DNA from: Pseudomonadota bacterium
GTDB lineage: Bacteria > Pseudomonadota > Gammaproteobacteria > Burkholderiales > Burkholderiaceae_E
Length of the DNA: 64,000 nt
NCBI GenBank assembly: GCA_023389055.1
Contig: JAEWFA010000035.1
Location: 105,495 to 169,494 of the forward strand
Direction of reading: 5' to 3'
Part shown: positions 18,363 through 26,832 of the stretch, one piece after another
Layout of the letters: every line of letters begins with the position of its first letter
Numbering within the stretch: position 1 is the first letter of the stretch
Translations under genes and position numbers: made by a program
The notes under the pieces: generated by a model
Told to the model about the DNA's origin: nothing
Database searches by the model: none
What the model saw: the letters and a program-made list of their open reading frames with translations, nothing else

Positions 18363-18803
18363 GTGCACGCCGTCCGCAAGTCCGTCCTGCTTCCGTACAG
18401 CGATCGGAAGATGTACGAACTCGTCGAGCGCGTCGAGGATTACCCGAAGTTCCTGCCGTGGTGCGGGGGTACCGAGGTCCATCGCGAGAGCGACGAGCGC
18501 GTCGTCGCCACCGTGCTGATCGATTTCCGCGGGTTGAAGCAGCGCTTCACCACCACCAACCTGCAGCGCCCGCCCCAAGCGATCTCGATGCGCCTGCGCG
18601 AGGGGCCCTTCTCGCGACTGGACGGCGAATGGCGCTTTCGCGCGTTGCGCGACGACGCGTGCAAGGTCGAGTTCTCGCTGGAGTACTCGTTCGCCGGCGG
18701 CCTGCTCGGCCGTGCGCTGGCGCCGGTTTTCGACCAGATCGCACGCTCGTTCATCGACGCCTTCGTGCGCCGTGCCGACCAGGTCTACGGGAGTACGGGT
18801 TGA
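18363..18803 (+). CDS. ratA: RatA-family START-domain protein (ribosome association / ubiquinone-binding)
   Basis: Polyketide-cyclase/START-like fold protein; in E. coli RatA blocks 50S-30S association, and the family also includes the CoQ-binding Coq10. The 146-aa product matches along its length: VRKSVLLPYSDRKMYELVERVEDYPKFLPWC, then LREGPFSRLDGEWRF and FDQIARSFIDAFVRRA. It starts with GTG at 18363. The divergent smpB before it and rnfH after it form the usual neighbourhood. Toxin activity is not shown by sequence. Confidence 0.92.
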   Translation: MHAVRKSVLLPYSDRKMYELVERVEDYPKFLPWCGGTEVHRESDERVVATVLIDFRGLKQRFTTTNLQRPPQAISMRLREGPFSRLDGEWRFRALRDDACKVEFSLEYSFAGGLLGRALAPVFDQIARSFIDAFVRRADQVYGSTG

Positions 18804-19126
18804 GCGCGTTGCGCATCGAGATCGCGTGGGTCGACGACGACGGGGCCGTGGTAGTGCGCGCGCTCGAACTGCCGGCGGGTGCGACGCCAGCGGACGCCCT
18901 CGATGCACTGGGCGACACGGTCGCAGCCAGGCTGCGCGCGCGCGTCGGCAGCAATGAGCTGGCGGTGGCCGTTTACGGAAAACCGCGCGCCCTCGACGCG
19001 GTGCTGAACGACGGAGACCGCGTCGAGCTCGTTGGCGCGCTGGTCATCGATCCCCGGACCGCGCGGCGAATGCGCGTGCGGCAGCGCAGGGCCGAGGGCG
19101 GCGATCCCCGCTGGACCCGGCGCTAG
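18800..19126 (+). CDS. rnfH: RnfH-family ubiquitin-like protein (UPF0125)
   Basis: Small beta-grasp protein of unknown exact role, found after ratA in most beta- and gammaproteobacteria. The 108-aa product shows RIEIAWVDDDGAVVVRALELPAG, VAVYGKPRALDAVLNDGDRVEL and the strongly conserved LVIDPRTARRMRVRQRR ending. No ATG is available; TTG 18800 overlaps the ratA stop (TTGA), which suggests coupled translation from a rare start codon. Confidence 0.9.
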   Translation: MSALRIEIAWVDDDGAVVVRALELPAGATPADALDALGDTVAARLRARVGSNELAVAVYGKPRALDAVLNDGDRVELVGALVIDPRTARRMRVRQRRAEGGDPRWTRR

Positions 19127-19136
19127 GGTCTCCGGC

Positions 19137-19685
19137 TCAACGACCGGAGCACAGGCGCGAGAAATCGGCTCGCGCGTTCTTCAGGCGCTGCACGCGCTGC
19201 GCGTCGTCCAGCGGTTCGGGCTCTCCGCGAGCGTTCAACGTCACCACGCGCATGCCGCTTTCTAGCGTGCGGATCTCGCGTTGCGCGTCGTCGCAGGCGC
19301 GCTTCACCGTCGCTGCCCGGTCGGTCTCCTCGCGGGTCTTGGCTGCGTTCGCCTCGCGTTCGGCCAGGCGCTCGCGGAAAGCCCGCTCGCGCTCCACCCA
19401 GGTCGGCGCCGGCGCGCCGGTCGAGGCTCTGGGTGTCGATTGCGCAGCGTCGGCATCGCTGGTCGAGGCGGCGGAGCCCGCCTGCTGCGAGGCCGCTGCC
19501 GTCGATGCGCCGACCGGCGAGCGCAGGATCTGCGACGGGCGGACGTCGGCCGGCGGCGGGCGGTCGGAGAAGACCATCCGCCCCTGTGCGTCGCGCCATT
19601 GCCAGGGCGTCGCCCAGCTGCCCGTCGATGCGAGGAAGAGCGTGGCGACGGCCAGGCTGCAGGTGACGAAACGGGTCGTATTCAT
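19137..19685 (-). CDS. Exported DUF4124-domain protein
   Basis: 182-aa protein with an N-terminal signal peptide (cleavage near GSWATP) and the short DUF4124 motif WQWRDAQGRMVFSDRPPP directly after it. The rest is Ala/Ser-rich (residues about 50-90) and then charged and probably helical (ERERAFRERLAEREANAA). Proteins of this kind are common in Betaproteobacteria and of unknown function. It converges on rnfH with only 10 bp between the stops. Confidence 0.8.
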   Translation of the reverse strand: MNTTRFVTCSLAVATLFLASTGSWATPWQWRDAQGRMVFSDRPPPADVRPSQILRSPVGASTAAASQQAGSAASTSDADAAQSTPRASTGAPAPTWVERERAFRERLAEREANAAKTREETDRAATVKRACDDAQREIRTLESGMRVVTLNARGEPEPLDDAQRVQRLKNARADFSRLCSGR

Positions 19686-19811
19686 GGCGCTCGCTACGAT
19701 GGCGGTCGCTGGCGATTGTCCCGGTGGACCGCGCGAGGCGACGACCGATCCCGACGGATGGCGGCGCGTGCGCGACGAAAGCGGCGCTGCGGGCGGGGTC
19801 GAGTGCGCCGG

Positions 19812-19817
19812 TATAAT
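19812..19817 (+). promoter_or_regulatory. -10 element (TATAAT) of guaB promoter
   Basis: A consensus TATAAT ends 23 bp before the guaB ATG, so the predicted leader is under 20 nt. The -35 region is GC-rich and does not match consensus. Confidence 0.6.
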
Positions 19818-19840
19818 CGTCTTTTGTGCGCGAGGGCTCC

Positions 19841-21307
19841 ATGCGACTGGCCAAGAAGGCGCTCACGTTCGACGACGTCCTGCTCGTCCCCGCCTACTCC
19901 GAGATCCTTCCCCGCGACACCTCCCTCAGAACCCGGCTCACGCGCCGAATCGGGCTGAACATCCCGCTGGTGTCGGCGGCGATGGACACCGTCACCGAAG
20001 GCCGCCTGGCGATCGCCATCGCACAGGAAGGCGGCCTCGGAATCGTCCACAAGAACCTTTCTCCGGAGCAGCAGGCCGCCGAGGTCGCGCGCGTGAAGCG
20101 CCACGAGGCCGGGGTCGTCGTCGATCCGATCACGATCGAGCCCGACATGAAGGTGTTCGACGTGATCCAGCTCACGCAGCAGCACCGCATCTCGGGGCTG
20201 CCCGTCGTCCAGGGCCGCAAGGTCGTCGGCATCGTCACCAACCGCGACCTTCGCTTCGAGACGCGTCTGGACGAACCGGTGAGCCGGATCATGACGCCAC
20301 GCGAGCGGCTCGTCACCGTGCACGAAGGCGCTTCGCTCGACGAGGCGCAGGCGCTGATGCACCGGCACCGGCTCGAGCGCGTGCTCGTCGTCGACGACCG
20401 CTTCGAGCTCAAGGGGCTCATCACCGTCAAGGACATCCTGAAGGCCACTGCGCATCCGGACGCGTGCAAGGATCCGCAGGGCAAGCTGCGTGTGGGTGCG
20501 GCGGTCGGCGTCGGCGACGGCGGCGAAGCCGACGAGCGCATCGAGCGGCTCGTTCGCGCCGGTGTCGACGTGCTGGTCGTCGACACCGCGCACGGCCATA
20601 CGCGCGGGGTCGTCGAACGCGTGCGCTCGATCCGCCGGGCGCATCCCGACGTCGACATCGTCGCCGGAAACATCGCCACCGCGGAGGCGGCGCGCGCACT
20701 CGTCGAGGCGGGCGCCGATGCCGTCAAGGTCGGCATCGGGCCGGGCTCGATCTGCACGACGCGCGTCGTCGCGGGCGTGGGCGTTCCGCAGATCACCGCC
20801 ATCGCCGACGTTGCCTCGGCGCTCGCCGGAACCGACGTGCCGATGATCGCCGACGGCGGCATCCGCTATTCGGGAGACGTCGCGAAGGCGATCGCCGCCG
20901 GTGCCGATTCGGTGATGCTCGGATCGATGTTCGCCGGCACCGAGGAGGCGCCCGGCGAGGTGATCCTCTACCAGGGCCGCTCGTACAAGACCTATCGCGG
21001 GATGGGCTCGCTCGGCGCGATGCAGCAGGGCGCCGCCGACCGCTATTTCCAGGACCCCACCGGCAGCGTCGACAAGCTCGTTCCCGAAGGAATCGAGGGG
21101 CGGGTTCCGTACAAGGGCTCGGTCGTCACGATCATCTACCAGCTGTGCGGCGGGCTGCGCGCGAGCATGGGCTACTGCGGCTGTCCGACGGTCGACGAGA
21201 TGCGCTCGAAGCCGCACTTCGTCGAGATCACTTCGGCCGGCATGCGCGAGTCGCACGTGCACGACGTGCAGATGACGAAGGAAGCGCCGAATTATCGCGC
21301 CGACTGA
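19841..21307 (+). CDS. guaB: Inosine-5'-monophosphate dehydrogenase
   Basis: Oxidises IMP to XMP, the committed step of guanine nucleotide synthesis. The 488-aa product from ATG 19841 begins RLAKKALTFDDVLLVPAYS, as in other bacterial enzymes; a GTG at 19826 would add five residues. Two CBS domains lie between residues about 90 and 200. The catalytic Cys loop is GIGPGSICTTRVVAGVGVPQ, and the active-site flap region follows RSYKTYRGMGSLGAM. guaA follows by 19 bp. Confidence 0.97.
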   Translation: MRLAKKALTFDDVLLVPAYSEILPRDTSLRTRLTRRIGLNIPLVSAAMDTVTEGRLAIAIAQEGGLGIVHKNLSPEQQAAEVARVKRHEAGVVVDPITIEPDMKVFDVIQLTQQHRISGLPVVQGRKVVGIVTNRDLRFETRLDEPVSRIMTPRERLVTVHEGASLDEAQALMHRHRLERVLVVDDRFELKGLITVKDILKATAHPDACKDPQGKLRVGAAVGVGDGGEADERIERLVRAGVDVLVVDTAHGHTRGVVERVRSIRRAHPDVDIVAGNIATAEAARALVEAGADAVKVGIGPGSICTTRVVAGVGVPQITAIADVASALAGTDVPMIADGGIRYSGDVAKAIAAGADSVMLGSMFAGTEEAPGEVILYQGRSYKTYRGMGSLGAMQQGAADRYFQDPTGSVDKLVPEGIEGRVPYKGSVVTIIYQLCGGLRASMGYCGCPTVDEMRSKPHFVEITSAGMRESHVHDVQMTKEAPNYRAD

Positions 21308-21326
21308 GGGGCCGACGGAGCTCGAC

Positions 21327-22907
21327 ATGCACGATCGGATCCTCATTCTCGACTTCGGCTCGCAGGTCACTCAGTTGATCGCGCGGCGCATCCGCGAAGC
21401 GAACGTCTACTGCGAAATCCATCCCTGCGACGTCGACAATGCCTTCGTGCGCGATTTCGCGCCGAAGGGCATCGTCCTGTCGGGCAGCCATCTGTCGGCG
21501 CACGAGGCGTCCGACGATCGCGCGCCCGACGCCGTCTTCACGCTGGGCGTACCGGTGCTCGGCATCTGCTACGGCATGCAGACGATGGCGCAGCAGTTGG
21601 GCGGACGCGTCGAGAGCGGCACGCCGCGCGAGTACGGCTACGCGCAGGTGCGTGCGCGCGGGCACACGAAGCTGCTCGACGGCATCGAGGATTCGCGCAA
21701 CGCCGAGGGACACGGGTTGCTCGAGGTGTGGATGAGCCACGGCGACAAGGTCGTCGAGCTGCCGTCGGGCTTCCGGTTGATGGGCTCGACCGCCTCGTGC
21801 CCGATCGCGGCGATGGCCGACGAGGAACGCCGCTTCTACGGCGTGCAGTTTCATCCCGAGGTCACGCACACGAAGCAGGGAACGAAGATCCTGCGCCGCT
21901 TCGTGCTCGAGATCTGCGGCTGTCGCGGCGACTGGGTGATGGCCACGCACATCGACGAGGCGGTCGAGTCGATCCGGCGATCGGTGGGCGACGAAGAGGT
22001 CATCCTCGGCCTGTCGGGCGGTGTCGATTCGAGCGTCGCGGCGGCGCTCATCCATCGTGCGATCGGCGATCGACTGCACTGCGTCTTCGTCGACACCGGA
22101 CTGCTGCGCCTGGGCGAGGCGAAGCAGGTCATCGACACCTTCGGCGAGCACATGGGCGTGCATCTCGTGCACGTCGATGCGTCGGGCCTCTTCCTCGAGA
22201 AGCTCGCCGGCGTCGCCGATCCGGAGGCCAAACGCAAGATCATCGGCCGCGAGTTCGTCGAGGTGTTCCAGGCGCAGGCGGCGTCGATCCCCAACGCGAA
22301 ATGGCTCGCGCAGGGAACGATCTACCCCGACGTCATCGAGTCGGCCGGCGCGAGCTCGAAGAAAGCGACGGTGATCAAGTCGCATCACAACGTCGGCGGC
22401 TTGCCCGAGACGTTGCACCTGAAGCTGCTCGAGCCGCTGCGCGACCTCTTCAAGGACGAGGTGCGCGAACTGGGCCTGGCGCTCGGGCTGCCGCGCGAGA
22501 TGGTGTATCGCCATCCCTTCCCCGGACCGGGCCTGGGAGTGCGGGTGCTGGGCGAGGTGCGCGGCGAGTACCTGGCGCTGCTGCGCCAGGCCGACGCGAT
22601 CTTCATCGACGAGCTGCGCAACACGCACGACGCCGACGGGCTGAACTGGTACGAGAAGACGTCGCAGGCCTTCGTCGTGTTCCTGCCGGTGAAGTCGGTC
22701 GGCGTGATGGGCGATGCGCGTACCTATGAGTACGCCGTCGCGTTGCGCGCGGTGCAGACGCAGGACTTCATGACCGCGCAGTGGGCGCCGCTGCCGCACG
22801 ATCTGCTCGCGCGCGTGTCGAACCGCATCATCAATGAAGTGCGGGGAATCAATCGGGTCGTGTACGACGTTTCGGGGAAGCCGCCGGCGACGATCGAGTG
22901 GGAGTAA
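21327..22907 (+). CDS. guaA: GMP synthase (glutamine-hydrolysing)
   Basis: Aminates XMP to GMP. The 526-aa protein has an N-terminal class I glutamine amidotransferase domain (nucleophile in GICYGMQTMAQQLGG, His/Glu in FHPEVTHT), an ATP pyrophosphatase domain with the PP-loop LGLSGGVDSSVAA near residue 230, and a C-terminal dimerisation domain ending PPATIEWE. The final 17 bp are repeated downstream and appear to be an integration site for genomic islands. Confidence 0.97.
   Translation: MHDRILILDFGSQVTQLIARRIREANVYCEIHPCDVDNAFVRDFAPKGIVLSGSHLSAHEASDDRAPDAVFTLGVPVLGICYGMQTMAQQLGGRVESGTPREYGYAQVRARGHTKLLDGIEDSRNAEGHGLLEVWMSHGDKVVELPSGFRLMGSTASCPIAAMADEERRFYGVQFHPEVTHTKQGTKILRRFVLEICGCRGDWVMATHIDEAVESIRRSVGDEEVILGLSGGVDSSVAAALIHRAIGDRLHCVFVDTGLLRLGEAKQVIDTFGEHMGVHLVHVDASGLFLEKLAGVADPEAKRKIIGREFVEVFQAQAASIPNAKWLAQGTIYPDVIESAGASSKKATVIKSHHNVGGLPETLHLKLLEPLRDLFKDEVRELGLALGLPREMVYRHPFPGPGLGVRVLGEVRGEYLALLRQADAIFIDELRNTHDADGLNWYEKTSQAFVVFLPVKSVGVMGDARTYEYAVALRAVQTQDFMTAQWAPLPHDLLARVSNRIINEVRGINRVVYDVSGKPPATIEWE
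22889..22905 (+). repeat. Attachment-site-like core in the guaA 3' end
   Basis: GACGATCGAGTGGGAGT, encoding the last guaA codons, recurs exactly at 41427-41443. GATCGAGTGGGAG recurs at 46375-46387, and a degenerate copy lies at 42841-42858. The 3' end of guaA is a known island integration hotspot. Confidence 0.75.
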
Positions 22908-23115
22908 GGGGCTCGGGAGGGCGGATCACTCACGAGGTTCTTGGCGTCGTCGTCTCCTATAGTCTGCTCGGCGAGGCACTGCGGGAACGCGCGTCGATGG
23001 CGTACCGCGGCCCCTTGGTTCTGAGCTACGGAATCCCGAAGAAAAGTGTCGGGGTGTGCGAAGGGCAACTTCGCCGGTCTGGTGCGTGAGCGTCCGCCCG
23101 AAGCCGTCTTGACGT

Positions 23116-23410
23116 TCAGGCTCTGATCCATTTCAGCCTTGAGTTCATCCGATCGAATTCGAAGTGGTTCGGGTCGAACGAGTCGCCGCACCACCGGAGC
23201 AGATCCTCGTGCTCGGGATGTGCTGCGGGTCCGCAAGCGCTTGTAGGAAGTCCTCGTAGCCGTGAGCACCGGCCTACGTCTTCCGGCGGGCGGGCACGCA
23301 CGCCCGCCCGCCAGGCAGCGGACCGTAGACGATGCACCGGGCACAAGCGGCGGACGCGTCTCGCCGAGTTCCCACTGCTCTTCAAAGTAGTCGCTGTATC
23401 GCCGGCCCGC
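23116..23410 (-). pseudogene. Decayed pRiA4b ORF-3-like protein (IS1096 OrfB-type)
   Basis: The minus strand encodes, in shifting frames, the C-terminal half of the plasmid pRiA4b ORF-3-like family: TVRCLAGGRACPP, then PEDVG, GAHGYEDFLQALADPQ in another frame, and finally HPEHEDLLRWCGDSFDP followed by NHFEFDRMNSRLKWI. At least two frameshifts break it and the N-terminal half is not recognisable. It lies just inside the proposed left island end. The rest of the 659-bp stretch between guaA and the phaC promoter shows no supportable gene. Confidence 0.65.
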
Positions 23411-23566
23411 GATCAATTGATTCGAGCGAGCTGGCGAGGCCGACGTCGACCTTGCCGGCGCCGGATGCGAGGAGATGATGCCACCGCATCGCCCAGCCAC
23501 CGCTTTAGCTTTAGCAACGAGGCGAACGACGAACGTGGCAGACCGAGATCCGCGCGAAGCGTTTTC

Positions 23567-23595
23567 TTGACAAATAAGTAATCTATTACTATCTT
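23567..23595 (+). promoter_or_regulatory. phaC promoter, TTGACA-N17-TATCTT, with embedded operator
   Basis: A consensus -35 TTGACA (23567-23572) and -10 TATCTT (23590-23595) are separated by exactly 17 bp. The spacer is filled by the palindrome AGTAATCTATTACT at 23577-23590 (6-bp arms, 2-bp centre). Bases 23572-23595 are identical to 37551-37574 upstream of the tetR gene at 37535, so a TetR protein probably represses both. The predicted leader to phaC is about 75 nt. Confidence 0.8.
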
Positions 23596-23676
23596 GATAC
23601 TCGAACCGGGACGGATGCGTACGGTCACAGAGCAAGTAAGTCATTACGCACTTCGAGTTCGCCTAAGCGAGAAAGA

Positions 23677-25443
23677 ATGGCCAATCCGATCACGCTGGAC
23701 GCGTCTGAGCCAATCGCCAGCAGTCTTTCCGACGTTCTCGACTCCCTGGCGCACACGGCATTGGCACGCCTGACTTGCGGGCTCTCGCCGGTGGCAGGCC
23801 TGCTCGCCTGGCACGACTGGGCGATCCATCTTGCGATATCGCCCGGCAAGCAGCGCAGCCTGCTCGACAAGGCGCTGGACAAGCAGCGGCGCCTTGCGCA
23901 ATACGCGCGGCGCGCCACGGCCACGTCTCATTGCTCGAACTGCATCGAACCGCTGGAGCAGGATCGCCGTTTTGCCGATCCGGCCTGGCAGCAATGGCCC
24001 TTCAACCTGATCCATCAGGGTTTTCTGCTGCAGCAGCAGTGGTGGCATAACGCAACGACCGACGTGCGCGGTGTCTCGCGCCACCACGAGAATCTCGTCG
24101 CCTTTGCCGGGCGCCAGCTGCTCGACGTATGGTCGCCGGCCAATTTCGTGTCGACCAATCCCGAAGCGTTGCAGGCGATCGCCCGTACCGGCGGGATGAG
24201 TCTCTGGCAAGGCGCGTTGAACTTCGTCGAGGATCTGCAGCGCACGATTCTCGACAAGCCGCCTGCCGGTACCGAGGTGTTCGAGGTCGGCAAGAATGTA
24301 GCGACGACGCGGGGCAAGGTCATCTATCGCAACCGGCTGATCGAGTTGATCCAGTACGAGCCTGCCACGCCCGAGGTGCAGGCAGAGCCGATCCTGATCG
24401 TGCCGTCGTGGATCATGAAGTACTACATCCTCGACCTGTCACCGCACAACTCGATGGTCAAGTACCTCGTCGAGCAGGGTCACACGGTTTTCATGCTCTC
24501 CTGGAAGAACCCGGGTCCGGCCGAACGCGATCTGGGGATGGAAGACTACCGACGCCTGGGCGTCATGGCGGCGCTCGACGCGGTCGCCTCGATCGTCCCG
24601 CAGCAAAAAATCGATGCGGTCGGATACTGCCTCGGTGGGACCTTGCTTGCAATTGCGGCCGCCGCGATGGCGCGCGACGGCGATGAGCGACTGCACAGCA
24701 TCACGCTGCTGGCCGCGGAAACCGACTTTCGCGAGCCGGGCGAACTGTCGCTGTTCATCGACGAAAGCCAGTTGGCATGGCTCGAATCAATCATGCGGGA
24801 CAAGGGCTACCTGGACGGCTGGCAGATGGCCGGTGCCTTCCAGCTGCTCAACTCCCGCGACCTGATCTGGTCGCGGCGAATGCGCGAATACCTGCTCGGA
24901 GAGCGTCAGCCCTTCATCGATCTGACGGCGTGGAACGTCGACACCACGCGCATGCCGTTTCGCATGCACAGCGAGTATCTCCGGCGCCTGTATCTCGACA
25001 ACGATCTGGCGGAAGGACGCTACCGCATCGAGGACCGGCCGGTCGTGTTGAGCGACATCCGCGTGCCGATGTTCGCCGTCGGTACCGTGCGCGACCACGT
25101 CGCGCCCTGGCCGTCGGTCTACAAGATCCATCAATTGAGCAGCGGCGCCGAGGTGAGCTTCGTGCTCACCAGCGGAGGGCACAACGCCGGCGTAGTGAGC
25201 GAGCCGGGTCGCGCGAGGCGCAGCTTCCAGATCGCCACGCGCAAACCAGGCGAGCGCTACGTGGATCCGCAGCGTTGGCGTGACGACACGCCAGCGCAGG
25301 AAGGATCCTGGTGGCCGACTTGGAACGAATGGTTTACGCAGCGCTCTTCGGGGCGCGCGGCTCCGCCGTCGATGGGTGGCGCAGCGGCGACGGGATACGC
25401 GCCGATTGTCGATGCCCCCGGGACGTACGTGTGCGAACGATGA
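23677..25443 (+). CDS. phaC: Class I poly(3-hydroxyalkanoate) synthase
   Basis: Polymerises (R)-3-hydroxyacyl-CoA into polyhydroxyalkanoate at the granule surface. The 588-aa length fits class I. The N-terminal PhaC domain shows FADPAWQQWPFNLIHQGFLL; the alpha/beta-hydrolase domain has the lipase-like box GYCLGG with nucleophile Cys318, Asp473 in RDHVAP and His502 in GGHNAG, so the triad is complete. FIPPWINKYYILDL is replaced here by IVPSWIMKYYILDL, a mild variant. It is first in an operon with phaB and lies behind the shared TetR-type operator. No phaA thiolase or phasin gene is in the window. Confidence 0.95.
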   Translation: MANPITLDASEPIASSLSDVLDSLAHTALARLTCGLSPVAGLLAWHDWAIHLAISPGKQRSLLDKALDKQRRLAQYARRATATSHCSNCIEPLEQDRRFADPAWQQWPFNLIHQGFLLQQQWWHNATTDVRGVSRHHENLVAFAGRQLLDVWSPANFVSTNPEALQAIARTGGMSLWQGALNFVEDLQRTILDKPPAGTEVFEVGKNVATTRGKVIYRNRLIELIQYEPATPEVQAEPILIVPSWIMKYYILDLSPHNSMVKYLVEQGHTVFMLSWKNPGPAERDLGMEDYRRLGVMAALDAVASIVPQQKIDAVGYCLGGTLLAIAAAAMARDGDERLHSITLLAAETDFREPGELSLFIDESQLAWLESIMRDKGYLDGWQMAGAFQLLNSRDLIWSRRMREYLLGERQPFIDLTAWNVDTTRMPFRMHSEYLRRLYLDNDLAEGRYRIEDRPVVLSDIRVPMFAVGTVRDHVAPWPSVYKIHQLSSGAEVSFVLTSGGHNAGVVSEPGRARRSFQIATRKPGERYVDPQRWRDDTPAQEGSWWPTWNEWFTQRSSGRAAPPSMGGAAATGYAPIVDAPGTYVCER

Positions 25444-25552
25444 AGCTCATGACAAGAGATACATGAGAAGTGCGGCTCGGGCGCGCCCATCGAACGGGTC
25501 GACGCCGTACTCAGTCAATACTCGACATGGAGCACAAAGGGAGCATGAGCAT

Positions 25553-26299
25553 ATGAGTCACCCAAAGCGCACCGCCCTGGTGACGGGCGGTAATCGTGGT
25601 CTGGGCGAAGCGATTGCCCGTGCGCTGCATGACGCCGGTCACACGGTGATCGTCGCGCACACCCCGGGCAATCGCAAGGTCGCCGGCTGGATCAACACAC
25701 AAGCAGCGCAGGGCTACGCTTTTGCAGCCTATGGCGTGGATGTCTCCAACTACGAATCGGTGCAGGACTTGGCCCGCGCGATATATGCCGACGGCCATCA
25801 GGTGGAGATCCTCGTCAACAATGCCGGCATCACGCGCGACGCGAGCTTTCGCAAGCTCGACAAGGCCAACTGGGACGCGGTGTTGCGCACGAACCTGGAT
25901 TCGATGTTCAACGTCACCAAGCCGTTCATCGATTCCATGCTGCAACGTGGTTGGGGCCGCATCATCAACATCTCGTCGATCAATGGCAGCAAGGGGCAGT
26001 TCGGGCAGACCAACTATTCGGCGTCCAAGGCGGGCGTACACGGTTTCACCATGGCGCTCGCACAGGAAGTGGCTCGCAAAGGCGTAACGGTCAACACGGT
26101 CGCACCGGGCTATCTCGACACCGAGATGGTTGCTGCTGTTCCCGCGGAAACACTGCAACGCGTTATCGATGCGATTCCGGTGGGCCGCCTCGGACAACCA
26201 GCTGAGATCGCCGCGCTGGTCGCATTCATTGCCAGCGATGCTGCGGCTTTCATGACCGGAAGCAGGATCTCCATGAATGGCGGCCAGCACATGTATTGA
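25553..26299 (+). CDS. phaB: Acetoacetyl-CoA reductase (NADPH-dependent)
   Basis: Short-chain dehydrogenase reducing acetoacetyl-CoA to (R)-3-hydroxybutyryl-CoA, the substrate of PhaC. The 248-aa protein has TALVTGGNRGLGEAIA (cofactor loop), NNAG in LVNNAGITRDASF, the catalytic Ser in NISSINGSKGQFGQTNY with Tyr and Lys in NYSASKAG, and GYLDTEMV. ATG 25553 follows an AAGGGAG ribosome binding site; the gap to phaC is 109 bp. A FabG-like role is possible, but the phaC linkage favours PhaB. Confidence 0.92.
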   Translation: MSHPKRTALVTGGNRGLGEAIARALHDAGHTVIVAHTPGNRKVAGWINTQAAQGYAFAAYGVDVSNYESVQDLARAIYADGHQVEILVNNAGITRDASFRKLDKANWDAVLRTNLDSMFNVTKPFIDSMLQRGWGRIINISSINGSKGQFGQTNYSASKAGVHGFTMALAQEVARKGVTVNTVAPGYLDTEMVAAVPAETLQRVIDAIPVGRLGQPAEIAALVAFIASDAAAFMTGSRISMNGGQHMY

Positions 26300-26302
26300 G
26301 CA

Positions 26303-26749
26303 ATGCGATTCCCGTCAATCACGGTGGGCTCCCGATCTCGCTGGAGACGGTTGCTCGTTCTGCTCATCGTGCTCCTCACCGTCGCAACGGTAATCCTCGG
26401 CCTGCGCACCTGGGGCACATTCGCACTGCTGCGTTCGGCTTACGAGGCGGGAGTTCTCCGAACCAGCAGCGTTCGACTTTGGATGACGCTTCGTTACGTG
26501 GCCGCCACCTATCGCGCGCCCGAGGCAGCGCTACGCGAACAATTGCGGCTGCCGGCGGACACCGAGCCCGACACTACGCTCCTGTCACTCGCCAGGCACA
26601 CGGGCTTCTCGCCGCCGGACTACGTGCGGCACGTACAACTCGCAATTGCGGCAGTCGCTTCCGTCCCCTTCGATTCCTCCGGCGTCGGGCAGACGGGCTC
26701 GCTCGGAGCAGCGGGCGACACTTTCGTTTCGGCGGTCCGGCTCTGTTGA
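26303..26749 (+). CDS. Hypothetical single-pass membrane protein in the phaCB operon
   Basis: 148-aa product starting 3 bp after phaB, so almost certainly cotranscribed. A basic N-terminus (RSRWRR) precedes one hydrophobic segment (residues about 17-36, LLVLLIVLLTVATVILGL), then a soluble region with ALLRSAYEAGVLRTSSVRLWMTLRYVAATY and SLARHTGFSPPDYVRHVQLAIAAVA. I do not recognise a family. The membrane anchor followed by a helical region is compatible with an inner-membrane accessory protein; any role in PHA is inferred from position only. Confidence 0.6.
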   Translation: MRFPSITVGSRSRWRRLLVLLIVLLTVATVILGLRTWGTFALLRSAYEAGVLRTSSVRLWMTLRYVAATYRAPEAALREQLRLPADTEPDTTLLSLARHTGFSPPDYVRHVQLAIAAVASVPFDSSGVGQTGSLGAAGDTFVSAVRLC

Positions 26750-26832
26750 TCGGGTACGGCGTCCCCATTCGACGATCCAATGTGCGAAGCGCAGCCTGCT
26801 TGCCAGAGCCCGGATCGAAGTAGCCCGGGATG

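Noticed and set aside
19826..19841. GTG 19826 as guaB start
   Set aside because: It would add MREGS before the conserved opening, and the start would lie almost on the predicted transcription start; ATG 19841 gives the standard 488-aa length.
22898..23089. Plus-strand 63-codon frame just after guaA
   Set aside because: Starts inside the guaA tail, no ribosome binding site, no recognisable sequence, and lies in a decayed island edge.
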